64,000 nucleotides of DNA from Methanoculleus horonobensis (GTDB taxonomy: Archaea > Halobacteriota > Methanomicrobia > Methanomicrobiales > Methanoculleaceae), in contig NZ_BCNY01000015.1 in the NCBI RefSeq assembly GCF_001602375.1, forward strand, positions 124,001 to 188,000, given 5' to 3'. A program made the position numbers and the translations under genes. The notes under the pieces are model-generated. The model saw only the letters and a list, made by a program, of their open reading frames with translations, did no database searches and was not told where the DNA came from. Each line of letters starts with the position of its first letter. Within the stretch, counting starts at the first letter, position 1. Positions 1 to 7,348 of the stretch are shown one piece after another.

Positions 1-216
1 ACCCGTTTTGCGCGGGGGAAGAGCAGCAGGAGCGGGAAAGGGCTCGGGCTCTACATCACCCGCACCCTGATCGAACGCTACGGCGGCCGGGTATGGGTCG
101 ATGACCGGGTTCCGGGGCGTCCGGAATGCGGCGCGGCGTTCCGGTTCACCCTCCTCCGGTCGGGCTGGAGACGGAAGCCGCCGGCGGCCTGCCCGTTGGT
201 CACTGCCAGATCTTGA
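1..216 (+). CDS. Histidine kinase, C-terminal fragment (partial)
   Basis: Only the last 71 codons are inside the window; frame 1 is open from the first base to a TGA at 214-216. The peptide carries GKGLGLYI, the glycine-rich G2 box of a GHKL (HATPase_c) ATP-binding domain, followed by YGGRVWVDD and a G-x-x-F-R-F-T-L ending that is typical of sensor histidine kinases. It is therefore the catalytic C-terminus of a two-component sensor kinase; nothing can be said of its sensor domain. Its 3' end overlaps the convergent DUF2124-like gene by 17 bases. A GHKL protein other than a kinase cannot be excluded from this fragment. Confidence 0.8.
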   Translation, partial: TRFARGKSSRSGKGLGLYITRTLIERYGGRVWVDDRVPGRPECGAAFRFTLLRSGWRRKPPAACPLVTARS

Positions 217-682
217 CCGGATCGATCGCAGCGTCGATGATCAGGTCGAAGTCGAAGACTTCGAGCCAGCCCATCTTCTGAAACATCCGCATGAAACAGA
301 TGCCCACGACCTTCGCCCCGGGATGGGCCGCGACGACCGCCTGCACCGCTTCTTTCTCGACCGGGACGCCCGGCATCGAGAGACCGCCCATCAGGACGAT
401 CACCTTCGGGTCGAGGCTGGCCGCGTCGCCGGATATCTGCATCCCGACACCCTCGACGGGGCGAACCGCCTTCGCCGCCGCCTCGTCCACGTACGGCACG
501 TAGACCTGCTCGATGGGGAGATCCCGGACGGCGAACCCCAGGAGTTCGATGAAGGGGGTGCAGGTTCCGGGACAGCCGTAGTAGACGACCTGGTCGCCCT
601 CGTTGAGCCCTGCCTCCTTGAGGTACGCCTTGAACGGCCGGAGCATCCCCGGAACGCCGGAAAGTTGCTCTTTTAATTCCAT
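200..682 (-). CDS. DUF2124-like conserved archaeal protein
   Basis: A soluble protein of about 160 residues with the run GMLRPFK near its N-terminus and a cysteine motif GCPGTC near residue 38, which I associate with DUF2124, an uncharacterised family of methanogens. The alternating beta/alpha pattern (VIVLMGG, KVVGICFM) suggests a Rossmann-like fold. I chose ATG 682 (MELKEQL) because it puts the conserved GMLRPFK close to the N-terminus and a TATA-like GGTATATTCC lies about 25 bases upstream, which would give a leaderless mRNA. An in-frame TTG at 730 is the alternative. It follows the gene at 734-1081 in what looks like an operon. Function unknown. Confidence 0.75.
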   Translation of the reverse strand: MELKEQLSGVPGMLRPFKAYLKEAGLNEGDQVVYYGCPGTCTPFIELLGFAVRDLPIEQVYVPYVDEAAAKAVRPVEGVGMQISGDAASLDPKVIVLMGGLSMPGVPVEKEAVQAVVAAHPGAKVVGICFMRMFQKMGWLEVFDFDLIIDAAIDPVKIWQ

Positions 683-733
683 GAAGGTCTGGTTGTCGCC
701 GGGGAATATACCGTTTCCGGATGCGGCCAATAT

Positions 734-1081
734 CTAGAGTAACCCGCATCCGGAGAGGTGGTAGAGCCTTCGGACGCGCTCGGCCGCCTCCTCTGATACC
801 GCGCCCTGGATGCGGACGAGGATGGTCTCGATATCCTCTTCGGGCATGCACCCGAGATCTTCCCGGCCGGCGAGGATCTGGTCGGCGAGGTATCCCCAGT
901 CCTCGTCCGAGAGCCGGGCGACCCGTTCTGCAAAATCCTCCTCGTCCGCTGCGATGTGGTTTGAGACCGGCGGGAGGATCGAGTGGAACTCGTGGCCCGA
1001 CTCCGGGCAGAGGACGCCGCTGTACTCGGGGGCCAGTTTTCGGAGGATGGCAAAGTCCTTCTCGTCAAGTTCGCGTGCCAT
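734..1081 (-). CDS. Conserved hypothetical protein
   Basis: An acidic, mostly helical protein of about 115 residues beginning MARELDEKDF. It contains a histidine-rich stretch (SGHEF, SNHIAADEEDF) and two cysteines, but no motif I can assign. ATG 1081 is preferred because GGAG lies six bases before it; an upstream in-frame ATG at 1093 would add four residues. It sits between the tautomerase and the DUF2124-like gene on the same strand with short spacers, so the three are probably co-transcribed. I do not recognise the family; it looks like a lineage-specific methanogen protein. Confidence 0.7.
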   Translation of the reverse strand: MARELDEKDFAILRKLAPEYSGVLCPESGHEFHSILPPVSNHIAADEEDFAERVARLSDEDWGYLADQILAGREDLGCMPEEDIETILVRIQGAVSEEAAERVRRLYHLSGCGLL

Positions 1082-1130
1082 GGTTCTCTCCATTCATGGG
1101 AGCACGTTCCGGCAAAAAAGTGTTCGGCAG

Positions 1131-1316
1131 CTACGACTCCGAGAGGAGTTTTCCCGCCCGGGCGATGTTCTCCGTGTCGAGCTCCTCAAAGAAGATGGTG
1201 ACCACCTGTGGGTCGACCCCGAACGTCTTCGTGACCGCGGCGGTGATCTCGTCTGCGAGTATCCGTTTCTGCTCAAGCGACCGTCCTTTGGCCATACGAA
1301 TGGTTATTACCGGCAT
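1131..1316 (-). CDS. 4-oxalocrotonate tautomerase family protein
   Basis: A 61-residue protein starting Met-Pro-Val-Ile-Thr. The proline after the initiator methionine is the catalytic base of the tautomerase superfamily, and the length and the pattern KRILADEITAAVTKTFG match the small hexameric 4-OT type. Members catalyse enol-keto tautomerisation; the physiological substrate in methanogens is not known. A minus-strand TATA-like GATAAATACC lies about 35 bases upstream of the ATG, so this gene likely leads the short operon 1316 to 200. Conserved Arg residues expected in the active site (R11 and one near 39) are only partly visible: there is RMAKGR at 7-12. Confidence 0.85.
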   Translation of the reverse strand: MPVITIRMAKGRSLEQKRILADEITAAVTKTFGVDPQVVTIFFEELDTENIARAGKLLSES

Positions 1317-1367
1317 GATCTCTCAAAAGAGTGTTGGGCGGGAGGGTATTTATCGTTGCGCAGGCCG

Positions 1368-2255
1368 TCATCCGACCGGCACTTCCTCCCCCATCGTGAG
1401 CCCCACGATCTCCCGGACCGCCTGCCCGAACGGTTCCCACGCTTCCGGCGGCACCCGGCACCGGCCGGCGGCGGCTATCCGGGCGGCCGCACCGCTCACC
1501 TCCCGCTCGAGTATCCGTCCCAGCGCCTGCCGGGTTCCGTTGTTCTCCGGAACGCACCGGAGAAGGAGCGCCTCCGACCCCGGCCGGGAGCCCCGGACCC
1601 CAGCACCGGCTGCGCTGAGATCCGCGATGTCGTCGGCGACCTGCATCGCCTTCCCGGCGGCGAGACCGAACTCGCCGAACGCGGTGACGACCGCACCCTC
1701 CTCCCCCGTCGCCATCGCCCCCCAGGCGGCCGCGAGCGAGAAGAGACACCCGGTCTTTCTGGCGACGATCGTATCGTAGAGTTCGGCCGGCGGGAGATCC
1801 GGCCCCCCGAGCATCTCCCAGGTCACGCCCCGGGCCATCTTCCGCTGGGCCGACGCGAGCATCGTTACGTATCCGGCACCGTACGGGGCAGCGAGCGAGT
1901 AGGGGAGGGCGAGGATGCCGACGGCGTCGAGAACCGCCCGTCCCTGCCCCCTGGTGAGGTGGAGGGACGGGGCTCCCCGCCGGGCGGTATCCCCGTCCAG
2001 CATGTCGTCGAGGATGAGACTTGCAGCGTGGGCGAGCTCGACGGCGCAGGCAAGGTCGAGCGCCTGCCGGGTGGGCGGCGCCGCAGGGGCGAGACCGGCG
2101 TGGATGTAGAGGAGGAGCCCGGCCCGCATCCGTTTTCCTTTCAGGAGGAGAGGGAGGACGCCGGGATCGATATCGGCCTCGCTGCCCGCCGTCTCCGCGA
2201 TCCGGCGGTTGACTGCAGGACGTATCCCCGGAAGGAACTCGCGAAACGGTATCAT
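1368..2255 (-). CDS. Polyprenyl diphosphate synthase (trans-isoprenyl)
   Basis: A 295-residue enzyme of the farnesyl/geranylgeranyl diphosphate synthase family. It has GKRMRAG at 40-46, the first aspartate-rich motif DDMLD at 83-87, a lysine-threonine pair (RKTG) near 167 and the second aspartate-rich motif DDIAD at 208-212. These bind Mg-diphosphate for chain elongation of allylic diphosphates with IPP. GKRMRAG departs from the usual GKRxRP. The protein is short for a main archaeal GGPP synthase (about 320-340), so it may be a paralog supplying another prenyl chain. It lies alone on the minus strand, divergent from the kinase-like gene at 2307. Confidence 0.88.
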   Translation of the reverse strand: MIPFREFLPGIRPAVNRRIAETAGSEADIDPGVLPLLLKGKRMRAGLLLYIHAGLAPAAPPTRQALDLACAVELAHAASLILDDMLDGDTARRGAPSLHLTRGQGRAVLDAVGILALPYSLAAPYGAGYVTMLASAQRKMARGVTWEMLGGPDLPPAELYDTIVARKTGCLFSLAAAWGAMATGEEGAVVTAFGEFGLAAGKAMQVADDIADLSAAGAGVRGSRPGSEALLLRCVPENNGTRQALGRILEREVSGAAARIAAAGRCRVPPEAWEPFGQAVREIVGLTMGEEVPVG

Positions 2256-2306
2256 GGCTCGTCACCCACGCCGATGCCGGTTAAGACATCCGGACGGTAA
2301 AAAGGT

Positions 2307-3290
2307 GTGGGTCGGATGCCGGGGGTATCTTCATTGCTCTGCAGAGCCCCGGGTCGTTCGGTGGTACAACAGTTGATCACCAGAGGATACCTGGAGAGCG
2401 GCGATGCGTTCGGGGACTGGCTCACGGGCGTCCTCGCCGACCGATTGAACGGGTGGCACGGGGGGATCCGGGTCTGCCGGATAGAGCCCGCATCGCACAT
2501 CGTCTGCCGCTACGAGTTCGGGACAGGACTCCGTGTGGTCGGCAAATTCTTCGGCGCGCCGACCGGCGCGAGAACCCGCTACGACGCGGACGTGGCGATG
2601 GAGAACGAGTTTTTGAGGCTCCGCCGGGTCTCCGGCTGGATCCGCGTCCCCCATGCCGTCGCCACGAACAGCAACTTTCAGTCCGTCCTCGTGACCGAGT
2701 ACATCAACGGCCCGACCGTGCGGGAACTCCTCGATGCGGGGGCATCCCTCTACGACCCCCTGACCGGCGTCGCGCACCTGCTCCGCCGGCTCCACGACGC
2801 CACCCGGACTTCCTTCAAGCGGGAACGCGACTTCGCCTACTTCCACGCAGTGCTCGACCAGAACGGCCTTCCCGGACCCCTGAGGGAGCGGTTCAACCGC
2901 CTTCTCGGGGCGTGGTGGCACGGCACGCGGCTCGACCGGGGGGGATGCATGGTTCACGGCGACGCCACGCCCGGCAACTACCTCTTCGACGGTGAGATCT
3001 GTGCAATCGACTTCGAGGGCGCCCGTCACGCCCACCCGGTCCGCGACCTCGGCATCCTCGCCGCGGAGATCAGGGCATCGGGCGCGAGCACTACGACTGC
3101 CGAAGACTACATCGGCCACCTGCTCTGGCAGTATAGCGGCAATGAGGATGAATTCCGGCACCATACCGCCGTCCTCCCCTTCTTCATGGCGCTCGGCTAC
3201 CTCAGGATAGCGCGGCTGCCCTGGCGGGCGGCGGAACGCGACCGGCTTTTAGCGGAGGCGGAGGCGTGTCTCGGCGCGATCCACCGGTAG
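2307..3290 (+). CDS. APH-family phosphotransferase-like protein
   Basis: About 310-327 residues with the protein-kinase-like fold of aminoglycoside/choline kinases. The catalytic loop is MVHGDATPGNYLF (HGD...N) and the metal-binding segment is AIDFEGA (DFE), both near residues 215-240. The substrate is unknown; in archaea such proteins often phosphorylate small alcohols or sugars rather than drugs. Several starts are possible: GTG 2307, ATG 2316 or GTG 2361 (MVQQLITRGYLE), the last matching where family similarity seems to begin. The 3' end overlaps the HAD gene by 25 bases, so a kinase/phosphatase pair is translated together. Confidence 0.82.
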   Translation: MGRMPGVSSLLCRAPGRSVVQQLITRGYLESGDAFGDWLTGVLADRLNGWHGGIRVCRIEPASHIVCRYEFGTGLRVVGKFFGAPTGARTRYDADVAMENEFLRLRRVSGWIRVPHAVATNSNFQSVLVTEYINGPTVRELLDAGASLYDPLTGVAHLLRRLHDATRTSFKRERDFAYFHAVLDQNGLPGPLRERFNRLLGAWWHGTRLDRGGCMVHGDATPGNYLFDGEICAIDFEGARHAHPVRDLGILAAEIRASGASTTTAEDYIGHLLWQYSGNEDEFRHHTAVLPFFMALGYLRIARLPWRAAERDRLLAEAEACLGAIHR

Positions 3291-3928
3291 CGGGGGTTCT
3301 TTTCGACTGCTACGGGACGCTCATCGACGTCCTGACCGACGAGCGCGATATCGAGACCTACCGGTGCCTCTCGCGGTGGCTGATCTACCAGGGGGTCAGG
3401 ATCGCCCCGGAAGACCTGCGGGACCTCTACACCTGCCGGGTCGGTGAGGCGCTCGAACAGACCGGTGAGCCCTACCCGGAGGTGCGGGTCGAGGAGATCT
3501 TTGCCGGCATCTGCGCCGAACATGCCGTCTGGGAGATCGACGCGAAGCGGCTCGGTATCGAGTCCGCCCGGGCGTTCCGGGCCGCGTCGCTCCGGCGCCT
3601 CGGCGTCATCAAGAAGAGCAAACGGCTCCTCGACCTCTTCAGCGCAAAGAAGATAGGGGTCGTCTCGAACGGGCAGCGGGTCTTCTCGGAGCGGGAGATG
3701 CGGATGCTCGGGATCTACGATCGTCTCGGCTTCGTCATCTTCTCTTCCGATCTCGGCTTCCAGAAGCCGGATACCCGGATATACGCGGCGGCGCTCGGGC
3801 GGATGCGGCTCTCCGCCCTCGAAGTCCTCTTCATCGGGGACAACCCCGAGAACGACGTCGATGCTCCCCGGAGGCTCGGGATGCAGGCGCTGCACGTCGA
3901 GGAGGCGTGGACGCGCTATGGAGTCTAG
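3266..3928 (+). CDS. HAD-superfamily hydrolase
   Basis: A 220-residue haloacid-dehalogenase-type phosphatase. Motif I is DCYGTLID near residue 13 (nucleophile Asp), motif II VVSNGQ, motif III lysine in FQKPDTRIY, and motif IV GDNPENDV, so all catalytic residues are kept. A cap domain of helices lies between motifs I and II, as in subfamily I. The start is GTG inside the upstream APH-like gene, and the overlap implies coupled expression. Substrate unknown; a small phosphate ester made by the neighbouring kinase is a reasonable guess but only inference. Confidence 0.88.
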   Translation: MSRRDPPVAGVLFDCYGTLIDVLTDERDIETYRCLSRWLIYQGVRIAPEDLRDLYTCRVGEALEQTGEPYPEVRVEEIFAGICAEHAVWEIDAKRLGIESARAFRAASLRRLGVIKKSKRLLDLFSAKKIGVVSNGQRVFSEREMRMLGIYDRLGFVIFSSDLGFQKPDTRIYAAALGRMRLSALEVLFIGDNPENDVDAPRRLGMQALHVEEAWTRYGV

Positions 3929-3996
3929 CAGGCAGTGGGCCGTCCCGCCGCACGGCCGCGGGTTTCATGAGAGATGGGTGAGCATACGCTCCGGGA

Positions 3997-4737
3997 ATGG
4001 AAGAACGACGGTGGCTGATCGCCCTGGGGGCGGGCCTTATCCTCCTCTCGCTCGTGCTCTACGCCCTGCACTTCCTGATCTTTCGGGACTTCTTTCACAT
4101 CAGCATCTACACGCTCGGCGATGTCGCGTTCCTCCCGCTCGAGATCCTCCTGGTGGCGGTCGTCTTTCACCAGGTGCTGGCGTCCCGCGACCGGCGGCAG
4201 AGGATGGAGAAACTGAATATGGTCATCGGAACGTTCTTCTCGGCGTTCGGGACGCAGCTCCTGACCTACATCTCCGACAACGATCCCGACCTTGATCGGG
4301 TCCGGCCGATGCTCCTGGTCGACGAGACCTGGACGGACGAGACGTTTCGGGAGGTGGAGTCACGGCTGAAGCGGCACCCGTGCCGTGTCGGGATGGAGCG
4401 GATCGACCTCGCCGCCGTCAAGCGGTTCCTCGGATCGCGTGAGGATCTTCTCCTGCGGATGCTGGAGAACCCCGTGCTCCTCGAGCAGGAGGCGTTTACC
4501 GAACTCCTGCGGGCGGTCTTCCACCTCAACGAAGAACTGCAGCGCCGCCCGGACGTCTCCAGCCTGCCGGAGACCGACACGGCGCATCTTGCGGGCGATC
4601 TCGAACGGATCTACGCCCTCCTGATCCGCGAATGGCTGGACTACATGCGCTACCTGCAGAAGAACTACCCGTACCTCTTCTCGCTCGCGATGCGGACAAA
4701 CCCCTTCGACGAGACGGCATCGGCAGTCGTAGAATGA
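3997..4737 (+). CDS. Membrane protein, two N-terminal TM helices
   Basis: A 246-residue protein with two hydrophobic helices (about residues 7-29 and 38-62) separated by a short loop, followed by a basic RDRRQRMEK stretch and a long helical cytoplasmic domain rich in Leu, Glu and Arg. No enzyme motif is visible. The pattern fits small methanogen membrane proteins of unknown function. It stands alone between the HAD gene and a convergent HEAT gene. I do not recognise a named family. Confidence 0.72.
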   Translation: MEERRWLIALGAGLILLSLVLYALHFLIFRDFFHISIYTLGDVAFLPLEILLVAVVFHQVLASRDRRQRMEKLNMVIGTFFSAFGTQLLTYISDNDPDLDRVRPMLLVDETWTDETFREVESRLKRHPCRVGMERIDLAAVKRFLGSREDLLLRMLENPVLLEQEAFTELLRAVFHLNEELQRRPDVSSLPETDTAHLAGDLERIYALLIREWLDYMRYLQKNYPYLFSLAMRTNPFDETASAVVE

Positions 4738-4819
4738 GGGGCGGAAAGCGTCAGGAACATGCATCTCGTGTGCGATGCGCCAAAAAAGGGTATATCAGCC
4801 TTCGCCGACTAAAGGGCCG

Positions 4820-5644
4820 TTACGCCAGCTGCGCCCGGATGTGCTGCACCGTCTCGGGATACCGCTTCTCGAGCCGGTTCTTCTTGAGGTTCTCGCGCAC
4901 GATCCACCGGATATCCCGATCGTCGAGGGTCGCAAGTTGCCGCAGGTACTCAAAGCCAAGCGTGGGAAGGGCGGCGATGACCACGCTGAGCGTGTAGCCG
5001 AGCGCCTTCCGGAGCGCACGGAAAGCCTCGGACTGCCGCTCTTTTGCGGTGTAGATGCGGATCAGGATCTTCCTGTGGAACCGGAGCGCCGCCTCCGCGA
5101 GACCAGGTTCGGCCAGGAGATCCGGTTCGGCAATCCCCGCGACCGCGGCCCGCATCGCAAGCCAGGAACCCCCCTCCACCCAGCCCTCCAGCTCCGAAAC
5201 CGTCGTATCGCGCTGCCGGGAGAGGAGATCCTGAAGCCCCATCGCCACTGCTTCCCTGATTCGCCACCGCGGGTCGACCGAGGCCTCCGCGAGATGTTTG
5301 AGCGCCGCCTCGACGCATCCCGGCGAGACCGACCCGATCGCCCCGATGCCGCGAACGCCGCAGAACCCGAGGAACTCGTGCGGGTCGCCCGTTGGGGCAT
5401 CTTCCGGCGCAACAGAGGCAAGCTCGACGCAGAGGTTCCACAGCAGGTGCAGGTCGTCGGGATCGGCAACGGCAAACTCCTGCACGGTTCCGGCAAACGC
5501 CGCCGCAAGTTCCAGGTTTGCCCGCGGTCCGGGAAGACAGCTCTCCGCGACAAGGTACGCAAGCAGATCCCCGGCGTCGCCGCTCGCGAGAAGACCCGTG
5601 AGCAGCCGGGCAACCTCCTTGATATGGGTCTCTTTCCGGGTCAT
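4820..5644 (-). CDS. HEAT/ARM-repeat-like helical protein
   Basis: A 274-residue all-helical protein. Paired helices with conserved spacing of Ala/Leu, as in DPRWRIREAVAMGLQDLL and LEKRYPETVQHI, recall HEAT or DNA-alkylation-repeat proteins. No catalytic motif can be seen. It begins 42 bases downstream of the Ras-like GTPase on the same strand and is probably in its operon, so a scaffold or effector for that GTPase is possible (inference from context only). Confidence 0.75.
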   Translation of the reverse strand: MTRKETHIKEVARLLTGLLASGDAGDLLAYLVAESCLPGPRANLELAAAFAGTVQEFAVADPDDLHLLWNLCVELASVAPEDAPTGDPHEFLGFCGVRGIGAIGSVSPGCVEAALKHLAEASVDPRWRIREAVAMGLQDLLSRQRDTTVSELEGWVEGGSWLAMRAAVAGIAEPDLLAEPGLAEAALRFHRKILIRIYTAKERQSEAFRALRKALGYTLSVVIAALPTLGFEYLRQLATLDDRDIRWIVRENLKKNRLEKRYPETVQHIRAQLA

Positions 5645-5686
5645 TGTCCGTAAAGAAGAACGACCTTGGGGCAGTAAAAATGATCG

Positions 5687-6172
5687 CTACCGGGCGGTTA
5701 GGGTTGCGACAAAGGCGTCAAGTGCCGCATGGACGTTCTCGCCGTTCCGCGCGGATATCGGGTGCACCATCTCCCCGGGGAGATCCCGGCTGACGGCCTC
5801 GGGCACTGCACCGGGGCAGTCGCACTTGTTCGCCATGAACGCGAGCGGCACATCGAGAGTCTTTAACTGGTTGTAGAAATACAGCGTCATCGCATCCACT
5901 CCCGTCGTGGCGTCCACGACGATGATCGCGCCGTCCATCCCCCGCGAGAGGATCTGCCGGACAAACTCGAACCGCTCCTGCCCCGGCGTGCCGAAGAGGA
6001 AGATGGACTTATCTCTCATCGTCAATCTGCCGAAATCGAACGCAACGGTCGTGGGGCCCTCTTCCGAGGACGCCTCGATGTGACGGCTGCGGGGGTCGAG
6101 CGCCTGGATGAAACTGGACTTGCCTGCATTGAAGGAACCAAAAACGACGATCTTGAGCCTGCCTTCTGCCAT
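5687..6172 (-). CDS. Small Ras/Arf-like GTPase (COG2229 type)
   Basis: A 161-residue GTP-binding protein starting MAEGRLKIVVFG. All G-motifs are present: G1 GSFNAGKSS (8-16), G2 threonine in the GPTTVAFDFG region, G3 GTPGQE, G4 NKCD and G5 SAR. It looks like the stand-alone small GTPases common in archaea and related to bacterial MglA-like proteins. In the G3 box the usual DxxG aspartate is replaced (LFGTPGQE), as is common in COG2229. ATG 6172 is chosen since translation from upstream starts adds unrelated sequence. The downstream HEAT gene may encode a partner. Confidence 0.88.
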   Translation of the reverse strand: MAEGRLKIVVFGSFNAGKSSFIQALDPRSRHIEASSEEGPTTVAFDFGRLTMRDKSIFLFGTPGQERFEFVRQILSRGMDGAIIVVDATTGVDAMTLYFYNQLKTLDVPLAFMANKCDCPGAVPEAVSRDLPGEMVHPISARNGENVHAALDAFVATLTAR

Positions 6173-6380
6173 TAGACTTCTATCTGTACCAGGATGTTTT
6201 AGGGTTTCGCTATGGTTGCGCCATGAAGATGATAACAACGTATTCGGCCACCGCCGCGAAAAATAATTTCCACGCGAGCCGATAAAGGTGAAATGATCGA
6301 TCCCCTGCTCCGCCGGGGGCTTTGCGCCCTCCGGCGCAGGCGCCCAACATCCATATAACCGGCAGATCCAAGGTACTGGT

Positions 6381-6734
6381 ATGGAGCCGGACGAAACGGA
6401 TACCGTCGTGCAGGATATCATGGCAACCCTGGACAATCTCTTCCTTACAGAGAAGCAGGCACGGCTCCAGATATCCGCACTCGAGGAACGGCAGTACCCC
6501 CTGGCCGCGACGTTCGAGATGGTCAGCGACATGGATACAGGCACCGCCATCGAGGAGGCGCTTGTCGGGTTCGGCTTTGAGTATCACACCATCGACGAAG
6601 ACGCCGAACTCTGGATCTCAGACGAACACGGGCTGATGGTCTTCCTCTACTTCACCGACCCGGACGGGCGGTACTACAACTACAGGATCGTCACATTCGA
6701 CGTCGTCGGCGAGGAAGAAGAGATACCCGCGTGA
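6381..6734 (+). CDS. Hypothetical acidic protein
   Basis: A 117-residue, strongly acidic protein (pI clearly low; ends EEEEIPA) with a predicted N-terminal helix pair and a C-terminal beta sheet (GLMVFLYFTDPDG, YNYRIVTFDVV). No recognised motif. A TATA-like CATATAACC lies about 28 bases upstream of the ATG, consistent with an independent promoter. Codon use matches the neighbours, and the gene lies head-to-tail before the HEAT/aminopeptidase pair. Confidence 0.65.
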   Translation: MEPDETDTVVQDIMATLDNLFLTEKQARLQISALEERQYPLAATFEMVSDMDTGTAIEEALVGFGFEYHTIDEDAELWISDEHGLMVFLYFTDPDGRYYNYRIVTFDVVGEEEEIPA

Positions 6735-6817
6735 CCGGCAGGGCAGTGAGATGCCGTACCAGGTGCTATATATCGTAACCGACATCTGGTGTGCGGCGAG
6801 AATCTGGAGGGATTGAG

Positions 6818-7348
6818 ATGGAGCGCTCGGTAAAGCATCTGATGGAGGATAGGGAGAAGCGGCGCGAGGAGAACATCGGCAAGTACATCGAGCAACTCTC
6901 GGACGAGAGCACACCCTACCGGCTGCGGGCGGCCGAGGCGCTCGGGATGTGCGCCGACCCCCGCGCAGTCGAGCCGCTGATTGCCGCTCTTGCAGACCGC
7001 GAGAACGAGGTCAGATGGGTCGCCGCGCAGGCGCTCGGGAGACTGCGCGACGCGCGGGCGGTCGAACCGCTCCTCGCTCTCCTCGGCGACCGCGACCGGT
7101 GGGCGCGGCGCGGTGCTGCCTGGTCGCTCGGCGAGATCGGCGATCCGCGTGCGGTCGAGCCCCTCCTCGTCCTTCTCGGCGACAACAAGAAAGACGTCAG
7201 GGCTGCCGCTGCCGAGGCGCTCGGGAAACTCCGCGACCGGCGGGCGGCAGGCACCCTCTCCACCGCGCTCGAGGGCGAGGAGGAGCCCGAGGTCCGGACG
7301 GCGATCCGCCGGGCGCTGCGCGAGATCACCGGCGAGGCGGGATTTTGA
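6818..7348 (+). CDS. HEAT-repeat (PBS-lyase-like) protein
   Basis: About 176 residues made of tandem 31-residue HEAT units with the signature DPRAVEPLIAAL, DARAVEPLLALL and DPRAVEPLLVLL, spaced by EVRWVAAQALG-type helices. Such repeats form a protein-binding solenoid; there is no lyase active site. ATG 6818 is preferred over GTG 6791 because GGAGG (6806-6810) stands seven bases before it. The stop TGA overlaps the TTG start of the aminopeptidase, so the two proteins are made together and may interact. Confidence 0.88.
   Translation: MERSVKHLMEDREKRREENIGKYIEQLSDESTPYRLRAAEALGMCADPRAVEPLIAALADRENEVRWVAAQALGRLRDARAVEPLLALLGDRDRWARRGAAWSLGEIGDPRAVEPLLVLLGDNKKDVRAAAAEALGKLRDRRAAGTLSTALEGEEEPEVRTAIRRALREITGEAGF

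Noticed and set aside
810..2300. 496-codon frame on the plus strand
   Set aside because: It runs antisense through several clear genes (DUF2124-like operon, tautomerase, prenyl synthase) and has no recognisable domain; GC-rich composition leaves antisense frames open.
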